Positions 12,521 through 26,615 of a DNA stretch of 64,000 nt are shown piece after piece; the first letter of the stretch is position 1; the number at the start of each line of letters is the position of its first letter. The stretch covers positions 27,144,224 through 27,208,223 of the forward strand of contig JACDQD010000003.1 of NCBI GenBank assembly GCA_019843655.1. Direction: 5' to 3'. The translations under genes and the position numbers were made by a program. The notes under the pieces were generated by a model. That model saw nothing but the letters and a program-made list of their open reading frames with translations, did no database searches and was not told the DNA's origin. Source of the stretch: Lethocerus indicus (Eukaryota; Arthropoda; Insecta; Hemiptera; Belostomatidae).

Positions 12521-13920
12521 AATATCTTGATCATTCAAGACCAAAAAATTCATTTTGTCCCGGCAGCATATGGCTGTCCATCAGAAGCCTTCTTTTTGTG
12601 TCCAAATTCTAGTAAAAGCAAATTAAAAGAAGACTTCGTTCATCCTATTAGAATCACATTGGTTTAGTCTGCTATTATTGATTTATAAAGTTTTCCTCAG
12701 TAAATGTAAACATTTCAAAAGTAACTGTTCTCTAACCCGAGAGTTTATACATATAAAGAAAAATGTACTGGATACTCTCTGGCTCCTGTCATACCTCTTT
12801 CGTACAAAGAACACTACAATGAAATGGAGAATTTCGGTGACATACACATGCGCAATTCCGGGCCTGTACGAATAAGAATAATTTATATAGGGATGTATTA
12901 GGACGTGGTTAATTCTGTACCTTTTTATGTATCAAAAATGCACGACTTACTTTTTTTATAATCACGGATACTCATTTTTAAGGAGGCCAAGATTAATTAT
13001 TAATTCAGTTACTCATTAAAATTTGTGAGCCGTTTTGAGTACTTGCCATTTTTTTTGGTACGGACACACTACTAATTATGAATGTAATAAAAGCAGAAAT
13101 GAATTCACCACTTAAAAAAATATACAATCTGACTCACATTAGCCACTTAATAGAAATTTCGAGCTCTAAATTAAAAATAATTATTCTTTACGGTGTAATT
13201 ATTTTGACGGTAATATTTTTAAAATGGTATTTCATTGTTTCCGGATACTTAGTGAAGAATGCCTTAATACTAATTTTTGATTTTATAAACCCTGACTGAT
13301 GATATTCAAGCCCAAGAAACCTCTCGTTCGTAAATAGCACGATTGGATTGTTTTCCTCAAGATCATTTAATTCCTACCTGAACTAACAATTTTCATTTGT
13401 TCTCTAATGTTCTCCGGAGTGTACTATATGATGACAGAAATTGTGTTTTAGTTTTAACTACATTTCTTGTTTACATTTACACCATCCTCATATCCAGAAT
13501 TCATTTAGCGGCGAAATATATTTCAGTTGAGATTTTGAATGTAGGTAAACCAGATGGAAGAATCTCCCTCAACCGAGGGAAATAAACTGCGGTTAAATAA
13601 ATACATATTTAATTTATTTGGTTTGTAGCGATTATTTGCTGTTGGCGTGGCTCAACAACCAAACAGAAGAGATTACACGCTGTAAAAAAAGCAAATTCTG
13701 TATGCAGCGCCGGTGAAAGTTTACTGCAATAATTAAGACCGTGTCGCAATAATTGCGGAGTTACTTGAAAAGCAATTGTAGGCAATTCGGAGGAAAATGA
13801 AACCGACATGCAGTTCAAAAGCCGCGCACAATAAGGACGCGATTATAATTCATTCGAAAAGACTTTAAAAAAAAAATAAAAAATGCACGGGCCACAAAAT
13901 ATGCAAAATGTGATTGTGAG
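12521..13920. other. AT-rich stretch
   Basis: A/T runs, including an A-rich tract at about 13866-13882. Short open frames without features. Confidence 0.5.
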
Positions 13921-14352
13921 ACAATAGCGGAGAGGTCGGTGCCGGGGCCGGGCAACAGATCATACCCGAATGAATTTATATTTCCCGGAGAGAAAAAGGG
14001 AGGAAAGCACTATAGGTTGGACGTATTTAGGGTTTCCACGTCCTCGTATATCCTCCAACCAACCCCGAACAGCAAATCATACTTCCTGTCTCGGTCGCGC
14101 AAACCGGAAGCTTTCGAGAGAAGTCACAACTCACTCGTCCGGGAGCGAGTCCAACGTTTATCGGAGACAACCGTGGTTTGTCAGGTTTTAAATCGTAATA
14201 AACGTATTCGAGAGCGTCGACTCTATACTATCCAGTCAGTCATAGATTGGCCACAGCTCCTGAAATCGACGGTTAACAACCAAACGAATTGCTATTGTCA
14301 CAGTTTAGTAACAATGCTGGCAGGTTCCATGCTTTATTACTGTAGTAAATAG
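13921..14352. other. Moderately GC-rich block with a 137-codon plus frame
   Basis: An open frame covers 13939-14352. Its start is GTG, not ATG. The product is basic and serine-rich in the middle, with no known domain. I treat it as chance or, at best, an unidentified exon. Confidence 0.2.
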
Positions 14353-17300
14353 CAATGGCCCGGCACCGAAACATGTTAGCAGGAAACAAGTTAGTAGGGG
14401 ACAAATAGTGTTGAACAAAGATTCAGTGCGAAAGTAAAATTTTAACCTGTAAAATCAAGTAGCTCACGTGACTAATGGTATTGAGTGAGTCAGAGCAAAG
14501 GACACGAGACAGGAGGGTCAGACACTCTAGACCTTTCACGCTAACAGAAACAAGGTCGTTGGCTAAAGTTCAGTGGTTAGAATTGCAATTAGCCCCGCTC
14601 TAGTTTTATTATCCGTTTTATTACGACTATGTAATGTGTACGTAATGCGACTATGACTAACCGTAGAGGGATTCGACCCTCATTTTGTCCTGAGTTTAGA
14701 CGTGGGTCTTACGAGTGCTTGAAAAATTCACTCTGGAGAATAATTTAATTCTGAAAATTGAAACGAAAATCCTGTTCAGATTGTAATCTACGCCCGGCTT
14801 CAGGGGATAGGCCCGTAGAATCTCAGATAAAATCGCGAAAGCGCAAGAAACATGCCGGAGAGCTCGCTCCTCCCTTATCAGTGCCATATTTGTCGCCCCA
14901 GGATATCTGATCGTTGGATTGCCATTTTCAGCTTACCAAAGCTCGTTGCCAACCGACCCCCATTTTCTTTCAGTACCCCGACATTCTTGCCGTCGTATAA
15001 CGTCGACTTTTGTCTTATCATATTATGTTAATATTGATATAATACCATACACAACGAATGTATAATATTTCGTCAAAACAATTATAATAAGAATTTAGTA
15101 ATGCTTGGCTATTTCTCGCTGACAGTATCGAAATTAGACGGTGAAACTAACATAACATTTTCATGTAGTTGCTGTTAACACAAAAGAGTATTCAAATTTT
15201 TCATCAAAGGAAACAAAACAAGCGGTTGTTCAGATTTTAAGCGTAAATCCGACCACATAACTTTACCATTATTATTCATAATGCTGCTGAAGACATAGCT
15301 AATAAATAGCTATTACGCCATTAAGGATTATGACTGAGCATAAATAAGCATGTTTCACAATTCAGGCGATAATTTTAGGTACGGCGTTGCACGCAAAATC
15401 CGGGAAGGGAGACGAATCAGAACGAATTCGATTCAATCAAAAATAGACTTTGGCACTATAAAATAGTTACGAAGCTCACTCATTTCATCATCACTAATTA
15501 AAACCAACAGTGCTATAAATACGGGCTACGAAACCGCGCTCAAAGATCCGGGGAACGTACATTCATTTGAATAATAGGAAAAAAAATAATTAATAAGTAT
15601 AACGATAAATTTACGCAGGCATTTTATTCTTTTTTTTTCTTTCTAGACTCAAAGAACTGATGACTTCGTGATAATAGCTGGCCACATGACTAAAAAAAAG
15701 GGGGAGGAATGTAACTTTAGTATTTTTTGTTTTTATTTTCCGTCGGGAGGAAATACATGACGGACTTAACATAGATACTGGCGTGGAATTCAGGTTATAA
15801 CTATTAATAACGTGATATTGTGAGGACAATGGGCGAAGCCGGGGGCATACCTTTGTTGGAGTTAGACCGGATGCCGAGGGAAGAGAACATCCTTCATGAA
15901 AACTATTTTTGTTCTTACCTGAAAAAAAAACGAAGATTATAATTAACAATATCATATTATAGATGACATAACTGGATAACAATACTATATGACATTACGT
16001 AATAATGTTAATTAAATTTCTAATTCATTTGAGAAATGATCAAGATCGAGTTGATTACATAAATTTTATGACAGCTGGAAATGTAATGTCTCTTCTTTGA
16101 AAAAAAAACATTTTTACGTATAAATATCACATTAGATATAAATCGGATCCTGTTAATTACTTGTGTCTAATGATCTAATCGTCTGATGCTCGTACGAGAT
16201 CAATCAACTGTTACGACACAAAGATTCTGCCACTCCTACCTACTCGCAAGAGCCTAGGAAAATCGAACTAATAGGTGGACCTGTCCATGGTCAATGATCA
16301 CATTCTTGAAATGTAGATATATTTTATGTAATCGTAGATCGTAGAATCGGTTGCACTGTTTAAGTAAATATTTTCAGTTTCAGCGACAACAGACAAAAAG
16401 GTGGAAGTTTATTATGTATGGCATCGTCAAACTTGTAGGAGTTTCTGATTATAAACATCTGATTCTTGAAGTCTCGTTGTTTGAAATAAACCACTCCATA
16501 ATAAATCAGGCTATGACACAGGTCTCAACGGAACAAATATTAAACCTATAACGAGCCAAGACAACTTCCTAACCCGATCTCGGGTGCCGCCTTAATAGGA
16601 TCATTCCTGCCCCTTTCGCCATATCGGGACATTTTCCTACGATCTAGAAGAAAAATATTGCTACCAAAGAAAACGAGAAAGGCAATGGACAATGAGAATA
16701 TTCCATCCATTTACGTTAATGCATCGCGAAACAAGTCTTTGATAGTGTCCACTATGAAAAATACATTTCTGTGTATCTGATAGGTTTGAATTTTAACTCC
16801 AGTCTTCAAAGGGATCAATTAGCTACTATACATTTATTTAACATGCCACCATCTCATTGCTGACATTAAAAAAAATTCTTATCACAAAAGACCTTAAGTT
16901 GGCACAAAAAAGGCACATAATTTATGGAATAAATTAAAAACTGTTCAAATGTTCAAAACTGGTTTGTTGCATTGGTCCCAAAATCATAATTAAGTGCCAG
17001 CGAAAGTTCGAAATGCAAGGAAGTCTTTTTTCCGAGAAGAAAACGATCTCAAATATTATACTGTATAAAATAGCAGGAAAAGCCATAAATAAATCAGAAG
17101 TTCTGGACATAAAAATTATACGGGGGACCGTAACTCTCGCTTTAAAAAAGAACCACAGAAACACAGTCGCGAACACAACATGTTCAGATACTTCGACGTA
17201 ATTTTTCGGACATAAATTACAATGGAAGTACATAATTATACTCGGGCGGTCAGAGCATCAACAATATGCAAAATAATTCGGCCGAGAATCCAAAAAAATA

Positions 17301-18820
17301 TGTACAAGGTTTCGCATCCCATACGTAAAATATTTAAATATTATTTCCATAACATATTCGTCCGAAAAATAATGATACATTATCGGATAATTATCTCCCA
17401 ATAACTTATCCGAAAAAATCCCCTTCACTTATTTAAGGCTGGCGGTATATAATCTCCGGACGCCCGTTTAAAGATTCACATTCCCGTCATAAATTACAGC
17501 GCGTAAATCATCGGTTTCATCGTATTAGATTGGAATTTATTGCTGACCACGCCACACAGGTAAAATAAGTCACCTTCTATGAATCAACGACACTGAGAAA
17601 TACTAACAATATCCAACAACAAATTTTGAAATTATCGCTTGAATTGGTAATAAATCTGTAGAACGAAACTAAGAAATGTATTGAGTATGTCTTATTGTAT
17701 GATACGCTGTGTTGCAATGATTTTTATTACTAATTTTCAGATTAACGACACAAACATCGAACATAACGTCAGGACGCAGCTTGATCCTGTTATTTGTTAA
17801 AGTGTAAAAAAATATAAATACAAACCACTGGCACAAACGAAAGGGCAACTCGACCAAGTTATTTTATTAGGCCAATAAAAACACAGGAGCTAGCGGCAAT
17901 TACAATGAGTGACGATAATTCGCGGCTGCAAAAGAAAAAACACTAACTGGCTCCCTTAATGGACCAAAAAGGCGGGTGAAATGCCGAAAAGACGCGAACA
18001 TATTAGCACCGCTTTGATCATAAAGGCTGAGACCGAGTAAATATCTTCAGAACCGCGAATGGCGGCTCTCTTGAGAGTTGGAATCTGAAGACAAGCTTTT
18101 AGTAAGATAAAGAATTAACAGAGGCCGGGAGCAAACATGCAGCCCCTTGTGGCCGCAAGCTTTGCATATTCGAACCGCCTTCTCCTTGCCGGGCTATAAT
18201 TTTATTTGCTTTTTATGAACGAACATACCTGATTCGATAGGACTAATGTTCTATGCAAAATATGTAGGGAAAGACACGAATAGTTCCTCATACTAGGTTA
18301 CCTATGTGGTATCCCTGTCTACATTAATTATATAAAGAAATTAAATAAACTGATAAATCTATGAGAGGTCGTAAAAAATATGGAATATGAGGAGTTTGAA
18401 TTCAATTTGTAAATTTAGAATCAACTCAATATAAAGGACTTTGCACATAGCCATACAACCAATGTGTCAAATATGTAATTTTTTTTGATGTATTAAGAAT
18501 TAAGATGCTATCTGAAAATAACTCAAACTCATCATCGGAATATTTAAAATGACAGAAGCGTTACCAGTTATGTTAACCCTTAAAATACAATGAATATAAC
18601 TTTACTATTTGAGAACTCGATAAGTATTCTTGAATTATTTATCAATCCAGACAAATTTTTCTTTGCTGCGTAAATTTCTCAAAAAGGTAAAAAGGGACTC
18701 AATTAATGACGGTATAAATAATATGCGGAGAAAAAAATGGGCGTATAATTTCTCTAAATAGAATGTTCCGGTTTCAAAACGTGGGGAATACTATCTAAAT
18801 AAGGTACGGGGATGACCAAT
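14353..18820. other. Long AT-rich stretch, largely featureless
   Basis: About 4.5 kb of AT-rich DNA with no island longer than roughly 150 bases. Small GC-richer patches lie near 15830-15880, 16560-16630 and 18120-18200. Short open frames overlap on both strands near 16934-17404. Nothing recognisable as a gene or transposon. Confidence 0.5.
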
Positions 18821-19185
18821 TTAAACCGGCAGAAGCTTAGGCCGATGTCAGATGATTTGATATTGGGATTTAAACGGTCGTCGGCCGGTCGTAAAGCCTA
18901 ATTAAGAAAAGTCGTAAAAGCGGTAAATAAAGGGAGAACTGGCCGGCTGGGAAAGAGCTCACGTTTACCCGGAGGTATGCCGCTCAATCCACAAGCATCA
19001 ATAAAACGGGCTTCCGTATTGGAGAGATCAATAAAAACCCATAATACCGTTGCTTCACGGGTCGAGTTTCTAAACCCGAGCGCAGTTTCCTGCAGAATGC
19101 ACCTCTATTAACGCCGCGGATCGAATCGTAAAATGGAGGCTGATCTGTCGTCGGTCGTCAACCTATGAGATTTAGTTAATGGCTT
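18821..19185. other. GC-rich island, candidate enhancer
   Basis: CG-rich flanks surround several short AT cores, including GGTAAATAAAGG near 18921 and two ATCAATAAAA cores, in the two lines before and after 19020. No open frame. Confidence 0.35.
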
Positions 19186-19575
19186 CCTGTTGCCAGCCAC
19201 AAAAAAGAACCAGCGAATGTGAGGAAAATACCAGTTCGCGAGGCGTGTTCATTATATTAGTTTTTTATTTCACTATAATAGACAATTAATTGCGGTAACT
19301 ATAGGAAGTAACAGTGCACAGTTCGATGCGTAGTTGCTTCGCTCTACCTTACTGACGTAATGCAAGAAGCCGGGGTTAAAATGAATATGAAATGATTGAT
19401 AGCTTTCAGAAATGAAAAACCAAGCCATAAACCAGAATCAGCCAGTGGTAAAAAACCATCTTTGCTATGTACATCATGAACCAGAATACATAGGTCCACT
19501 CTTATATTATCAAAAACGACCCATTTAACGGTTCATACATTCGCGACAACAATCTGGATGATACGGAAAATGAAT

Positions 19576-19580
<5 letters not shown>

Positions 19581-19627
<47 letters not shown>
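19581..19627. repeat. (TA)n microsatellite
   Basis: An uninterrupted TA tract of 47 bases. A minus-strand frame crossing it encodes only alternating Tyr-Ile. Confidence 0.97.
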
Positions 19628-19630
<3 letters not shown>

Positions 19631-20591
19631 GCACTATATTTTTTAGATTATCGCATAAGGGCCTTCCGGGAGGTGGGATGTGGACCGAACACGAGGGTGG
19701 ACCCTTGCTGAATGCCGCCACGGGTTAACGACATTGGCGAGCTCAACAAGTGGCCCACTGCCATCGATTTACCATCAATTATTACCGCCGGTCAAAATTA
19801 AATACATAAAACAAGGCCGCGACACAATAAACGGCGCCACAACTGTTCAAATTATCGACACTTCGGACTCTTTGTAAATTACCTACTGTAATAATTTGTG
19901 GATTCATTTTTTCCGGCGTAACACTAAACCACAAAATTTATAAATCATTCTATTTGTAAATTCGCAATTACGTGGTAAATTTGAAATAATGAAATGACAT
20001 TCAATGTATGTAATGTTTTATTTTAAGCAATCTTCTAGTTCGCAAGATAAAAAAATATTACCATTTTTTTTATTCTATGATAAAATAATAAATGATCTGT
20101 TGTCGGTCTGGGATTTGTCGATATTTTTTTAATCTTTCGCTTCTGTGTCGATCTCATATTTCAGTATGACGCCTATCTCCGAATTTAATACGAGCAAATT
20201 GGTTTTTGTCTCCTATCAACTTTCCCTCGCGGGAAAGATAAAGTGCCGCGATTTATTCACGGATTATACAAGGATGTATTTTCCTTACACGAAATTTAGA
20301 TTGAAAAATACAAACATTTATCTCCACTCTTTTTATTCTATCTCCGGCGTGGAAAAATGGGCACCGCTGCGATAGCGGAGCAAGGGAAAATGCGGCTTGT
20401 TAGGAATTGTGGAGAAAATGTCGGACGGCCGGTCTACACAACACGCTCAATCTTTTATCTACGTTATAAACTTCTTATAATTAATTCCGTACAACTGTTC
20501 AGTGGCCGAAATTCGCTCGATTCCCATCAGTACGAGTCCATAAAAAAACAATTATGATCGTTCATATTTTAAGGCCGTATTGCTAACAATA
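19628..20591. other. GC-richer patch then AT-rich DNA
   Basis: 19660-19860 is moderately GC-rich; the rest is AT-rich. Short overlapping frames only. Confidence 0.4.
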
Positions 20592-20745
20592 TTTAATTAA
20601 TTAAAACTTTAGCGTGACGAAATCGGGTACGTTGCACATTTCCGGAATGAAAGACTCAGACTTCTTTACATCAAAAGATGCAGATGGGGCTAGTTTAAAT
20701 TTTCACGCCAGTTTCGGCGTGTTGAGAAATTAAAAAATATTTCAT
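20592..20745 (-). repeat. Interspersed repeat copy C (reverse orientation)
   Basis: On the minus strand it carries the same ordered blocks as copies A and B. These are TTTCTCAACACGCCG (rc of 20716-20730), TTTGATGTAAAGAAGTCTG, GTCTTTC, then CCCGATTTCGTCACG, and the end AAGTTTTAATTAATTAA (rc of 20594-20610). It lacks the GACAGACAGAC run. A hairpin with arms CACGCC and GGCGTG lies at 20704-20721. The decayed state suggests an old insertion. Confidence 0.7.
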
Positions 20746-20899
20746 TAAAACTGCTGTTTCGCAATCAAATATTGAAGGACATACTTCACTTGGTCACTTG
20801 ATGACCTTTCATTGCAAAAGTAACGTATAAAAATATTCGTATCTTTACGGTTTTCAGTATATCATATTTTACCTCTCATAAGTACCCCGATATCCCGCT

Positions 20900-21180
20900 C
20901 AGACCATCAAACCTATCCGGTGGTTATTGCACAATTACCGGAGCCTTGCGAGAGGCAAGGCGGAGAGTCCGAGAAGGGGGACAGGATAGCAGCAGGCATC
21001 TCGTTGGAGAATCGAAGAAAACAAAGGTTGAGGCCCCGACCTGAGATAACATAACGTGTTGCGGGCACGAGCTGGAACCGGTTCCCTTGGGGAAGGCGCA
21101 AAAACGACCAGATATATATGTGCGGTCTAGTCACTCCCACGCGGATACAGATACAAATGCCTGGCCCAGCTGATAATTCG
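20900..21180. other. GC-rich island with tight hairpin
   Basis: The hairpin at 20943-20961 has arms GCCTTGC and GCAAGGC around a 5-nt loop. The island is otherwise purine-rich with no convincing gene. Confidence 0.35.
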
Positions 21181-24100
21181 ACGACGATTTCATCCAGTTT
21201 GGCTTTCTTTGTCTCAATTCAACACATTCTAAGTGTTGCATTTCGATACTGAAGACAGTTCTGGACTCTATTCTTCTTTTTGCAAATGACATCATTATAT
21301 ACGTTATCATTATTTGATTCGATTAGTTGAAAATTGCGATAATAAACATGGTTTCTATTATAGTAAAGTCACATTACTACATGGTTACTAATTGTTGTAC
21401 AAAGAAATGATTTAACAATCAGTAAGGAAAAAAGTAAAACAATTTTAATTGAGAATTAAAGGAAAAAAAGAAAAAAGGGCGATTGACATAAGATTTTATA
21501 AATTAATAAGTTCCTTTAGTTGTTGAATGTACAGTCTTTACAAGAAAAAACGGTTGTGTTTGTGATTAAGCTATATAGGGGTACCTTCTAAAAATGTAGC
21601 AGTACCTGTTAGGATCTTCTCCGGGGAGCAAAGTACCTTCGCTACGGCACTAATGTAGGCATTAGACATTTCAAGCGGGACAGAGATAAGGTCTAGACGA
21701 AAACGGCCGTACTAGATTAGATTAAAACACTGTTGGAAAACTTAACCGACCTGGGCATGCAAAATACTTTTCCCCGGTATGACAAATGTCTAAAGTTTAG
21801 GTTCGAAAGTAGGTTAAAACGGGTTTCTGGGCGTGTCTCGTACACTGGAGCTCGGTAACCGGTAAATTATATAATTCTTCCCTTGTGCTGAAAGGGTAAC
21901 ATTAATGAATTCGAAATTAACTACAATATACAGCGCAATATTTTATTTTCGACACCTATTCTTAACAACTAAAATCCCTTGAATAACAACTCCGAAGACA
22001 TAAATCTGCTCGGAGCCTGGAGTTTAAACTATGCAGGGATGAAGAAGTCGAGGCCCCAGCCATAATGAGCTGTATTCTGCATACATCAGAGAGGCGGCGA
22101 TAAGCAAACAAGTGGGCTGTTTTTGTCGCCCGAACACGTATGACAGCCCTGGGGCTTAATGAGGGCCCCCCTTTTCATGGAAACTAAACTAATGAACTTA
22201 AATAGTTGCTTTGATCGTCGCTCTCAATTCACCGGATGAGCCCATCTTGAACCAGCCTTCTTTATAAGATCATTAATGTCAGAAGCAAAATTGATCCAAG
22301 TCTGACCGGTCAACGTCAAGGTGATTGGAGCTTTAAAATAGCTCCACTAACTTTTCATTTCATTTTCACGATTTCCCCTTTTCAGCCCAGTTAGTCTGTT
22401 AAAGTAGCCTCCTAAAAAAAATCTGCTACACCGGGCGATGGATATCGTGAAAATGGTTCTACCAGTGGGAAAATGTGCACTCCATTTTTCGCCTTTTTTA
22501 AGTCTGCAGGATAGTTTTTCGAAAATTATACCTCAAGGAATTACATCAATCAATAAAAAGTAGTAATCCAACAAAGTGTAGCAAAGTGACTGATGTTAAT
22601 TTATACAGTAATAAATCCGTAATTATAGCTGAAAATCAAGTCTTATCAAGTATTTTTAAAATTCGTTACATTATGATGCCAGTAAATTAATGATAAGATA
22701 ATCGCATATTTTTTATGCATATATACATTATTAGTGACCATAGTTTTATAAAAATTAGCGAAGTATATTGCTTTATTTTTTAATATTGAATAAAGCAAGT
22801 ATATAACAGTGACCAAATCCTGTTTGGATGGCGTTACGTTCTTCACATTTTATTCATTTCTTCAACATAAGCTCAACGTAATAAGTTCAAATCCTGTTTA
22901 GACATGGGGTCCGAAACCCACCTACCGGTTCATAAAATAAGCCAGCGCATCCCGTAAGGAATTCTGCGATTTTACGGTTGAATTGAGGTTACCGAGTGCA
23001 ACCGAGGAGAAGAAAAGAGTACCGAAGAGTGGACAGGCTACAAAATTCAGGACTGCATGCGAGGTCCCTGCAAAAGTACTGAAGGGGAGGATTTATAAAT
23101 TTTAGATTGGACCCGGAGTCCAACGTTTAGAAGAAAACTCGAGGACCGTGTTTTCGAAAACTGTCCGGGGCATAAAACCACGGTATTAATGCTCCGACAA
23201 TACTCGACCTGATAACCGGATCCCCCCCCCCATTCGTACCACGGACTTCGAAAAGCACTCAGCCAGACTTTTCAAAATCAGAGTTTGAAAAGAGTTTGAC
23301 GCCCGGACACGACACTCCGAAAGTTCAGTTGAGCTGTAAATACAAACTAAAGGCAAATAACGAGGATTTTTTTTTATGGTCGAAAAAATTAATTTCCTTC
23401 TTTATTGCAGATAGAGAAAGTTTTCCAATATATCTATGTTAATGTTGGGAACAAACAATAGAAGGAACAACGGAATGGCAACAACTTTAACAACGAATTG
23501 TTAACTCAGTTCTAAGTTCTCATGCATTATCTGTAATTCTAAATAACAGATCGGGACTAACATTACGATAACAGGACACTAATTTGCACCCTAGCTTTAT
23601 TTACCATCAAACATTTTCAACGCATTCAGTATTTGGTGAATTCTCGAGAACCGTTATTACAGTGCACTTTAATACAATACAAATAGGTCAATGACAAGAG
23701 TTGGGAACCACATGACCTTTCCGTTAAACACCATTTTCCTTGCTCCAATTCTACCAGGAGGAGCCGACCTTTCAATGAATAGAAGGCTGGGCCCCCGGTC
23801 GTCGTTTCATGAATCTGAGAAACAAATGACTTTTATAATTTATATTTACCTTAATTTGAAGTATAAGGGCAAATTTTTATTTTGTATCACAAATTCCCTT
23901 TAATAATGTTTTTGTGGGGGAAATGTAGAAAGGAAATGTGTTAGAATCTGGAATATTTTGGAATTTCAATTAATGGAAATGTGTAATCCATGTGTGGAAA
24001 GGGTGTAATGGAATTTTGAAGTCCTTCAGGTTACTGATACCATCATAGCTATGTTGGGAACGTTGATGAGCACCAAAGAATGGATCAATAAATGATTTAA

Positions 24101-24479
24101 GTTATGCTGGTCATTCAATTCCTGCCGAAATGTTCGCCAAAGCACTGAAGAAAAACATGCGGATAAATAACAACGCTTTGAAGTATCGAAATGACCATAT
24201 GATTGCCAGAAGGTGTGGGAATAGGAGTTTGTTGGGGTGTTTTACCGTACAATAATGCGGTACGTTTTTTCTTTAATCGTCCTTTAAATCTCTAGTTGGA
24301 ACAAGTGTTTTACAAATGGAAAGGACTATTTCTATTCAGTGTGTGAAAAGCCTCTACTACTGGCTGAAAACATACGAAGCGACCTTCGATGTACAATGTC
24401 GTTCCGGTTTCCAATAAATTGGGCTTCACCATAATTCATCATATAACTTGGATGGGCGAAAAACAGAATGGGACAAGAA
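21181..24479. other. AT-rich stretch with minor patches
   Basis: Mostly AT-rich. A GC-richer patch lies at about 22010-22170, and another at about 22900-23330 contains a run of ten C at 23222-23231. No gene or transposon recognised. Confidence 0.5.
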
Positions 24480-24990
24480 GGGCCGAATGAATAAAATTTG
24501 CAAGGCCTGACCTTTAGAGGAGACGCCGCCTCCCTTCCCGAGCCCCGAGGTCGGCAATCAATCAGAGAGGACTTTGGCGGCGTGCACGGCGGCCCCAGCC
24601 CCAGTCAAATTCAATTCCCTCCCCCCGGCCCCCAATTGTTTCTTTTTCCCTCTGGGAGAGGAGAGCGTCGGTGGCTTCCATTTGTTCTGCCAGACACGAC
24701 AGAGACCCCCGCTTGGGATTTGGGACGGGCGACAAAGCGGACCGAGCGCCCCCTCCGGTGACGAGTGTTTTCCGCCTCCCACGGACAAACGGTAAGAATT
24801 ATTTGGACGGCCGCCGTTCGGGTAAGTGGGCCGCCTTATAAATCCCGGGCTCTTTGAAGCGGTCGGACCGTTTCGAAATTATGAAATCGACGACGGAACA
24901 ATAGCCGCAATTTGGACAATTCCCCCGATTGTAAGCCCCGATTCGGGAGTATAGGCGTCTCTGACTCGGTCCAGATCCTACCTGCCGGTA
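24480..24990. other. GC-rich island, candidate enhancer or promoter-like element
   Basis: One of the most GC-rich blocks. It contains CCCCAATTGTTTC near 24628, with an ATTGTT Sox-type core, and a poly-pyrimidine run. Open frames occur on both strands here, as expected in GC-rich DNA, without recognisable products. Confidence 0.35.
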
Positions 24991-26429
24991 CGTGAACAGG
25001 CACAATTTTCACGTATATATATTCTTTTTCGCATATTTAGGCACACATTATATACCAGCTTATACATCCAAAAGTTATATCCATCACTTAAATGATTTAA
25101 CAGACAAGTCTGCTTTGGGGATGTTGCATCAATTTGTAGTTAGTGAAAGCATTCAATTATTTCCCCCGCACTGATCTGTTTGAAGGGAGCATCATCAAAA
25201 ACACATTTGCTTTGACGCTTCCTTGTGAAAAACCTGTACGGTATCAAAAGCTACCTTGTTAGTAACTCCCATCAGCGCGGCTTTACCACCAATAGGTGCA
25301 AGTGAAGTATTACAAGTGAATATACTTGGAACAAGGGACTTAATGGGAAATATGGGATATTACAATCAGGGCTATGTTCACAGCGTACGGAAATTGAGCG
25401 TAATCTAATTAAAATCTGAATTACACTTTTAGATCTTAAAGTGACGACGACGAGAGTCGCGTCTGGATAGATATTTGGATTCTCAAAGTGTACAGTAATT
25501 TGACACGGAGCCCGACGGAGGAACGCAGACCGAACCAAATTACTGTCGCCCCGGTAGGATACCAATGATGGAATTTTGAATGAGCCAAACAAGGCAAAAC
25601 TTAACGACCTCAGAGACAGGAGCGTGCAAGCACGTTGCAGTGTGATTAATTGATCAATCTACCAGTCCATTCGGTAATCCATGAACTGCATCATAATTAT
25701 GTGAATTATGCCCGCCTGCATAATGCCACATGCCTGAAATGAACCACAGCCCAATCTTATTAGTCAATCGCCAAATCATATTGCCCCATCTATAAATAAA
25801 CACTTCTACGTCAATTCTAAAAACTTTGAGAAAATTTTACAATATAATTTCCAAAACTAGATATTGGTTAGAAGCAAGAAGAAAAATGTATACCTTTTTT
25901 CCAGAAAATTCCGTTCGATGGGTCATTTCTAGTAAAAAAAAGGACATCATCAAGCCAGCAGAAAATATAATAATGTCAGTTTAAAATTAAAAGTATCTTT
26001 ATCGTTAAACATTTCTTACCCTGCCATCACTGGATAAGTGCTTTGGTTACAGAAAGACATGTTCTCCCGTCACGTTGTTAAGCATTTTAGGGTTAGAATG
26101 TAAATTAGCGGTGAAAGGAAAGTCACGAACCTAGTTCAGTTGAACTAGGTGCCTCACGTTTAATTGACTGCGCGTCACAGTGATGTACACCTTCCCTCTC
26201 GATAGGTTCATGTTACGTACATCTGTTTCACTGTCGTATATAATAGTTTTGGACAGCCGATTATTCAGTATAATCGTTACAGAATTAACGAGGGTGATAT
26301 AAGTTAATGTGTTAAAAAATTTGAAAGATTGTAAAAAACATCTTATCCATAATTAATAAATAGCGAATTCTAAACATTTTGAAGAAATTATTTGTGCTGA
26401 ATCCAGTCAACCTAAATCTCGGCAGAACA
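24991..26429. other. AT-rich stretch
   Basis: A minus frame at 25272-25592 has no features. The only structure noted is the inverted repeat at 26129-26150. Confidence 0.5.
26129..26150. repeat. 10-bp inverted repeat with 2-nt spacer
   Basis: Arms ACCTAGTTCA (26129-26138) and TGAACTAGGT (26141-26150) are perfectly complementary. One or fewer such events is expected by chance in this window by my rough estimate. Confidence 0.9.
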
Positions 26430-26615
26430 AGAGATTGCGTAGGTGAATTTAAAGCGCGGAGAACTAAGAAGGAAGATCCGTATTAATTAAGCAGCTTAAT
26501 AAGTCCGTGGCCCGCAAACAGCCCGCCCATTAAGGAAATAGTCCCGGGGACAACACCGTCCAATCAACAATTTAATTAAAATAGTTTAATCGCAGTATTT
26601 CTCCCAACCTGGTGC
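26430..26615. other. Small island rich in homeodomain-like cores
   Basis: TATTAATTAAG (near 26481), GCTTAATAAG, CCCATTAAGG and AATTTAATTAAAA sit within 110 bases, separated by GC-rich spacers. The density suggests a cis-regulatory module but is not proof. Confidence 0.3.

Noticed and set aside
13939..14352. 137-codon plus-strand open frame
   Set aside because: No ATG at its start and no known domain.
14559..14680. A-box-like TTCAGTGGTTAGAAT followed by B-box-like GATTCGACCC
   Set aside because: Boxes are about 105 bases apart, no acceptor or anticodon stems can be drawn, and the T-arm register is wrong.
23222..23231. Run of ten C
   Set aside because: A simple homopolymer with no surrounding structure; may also vary through sequencing error.
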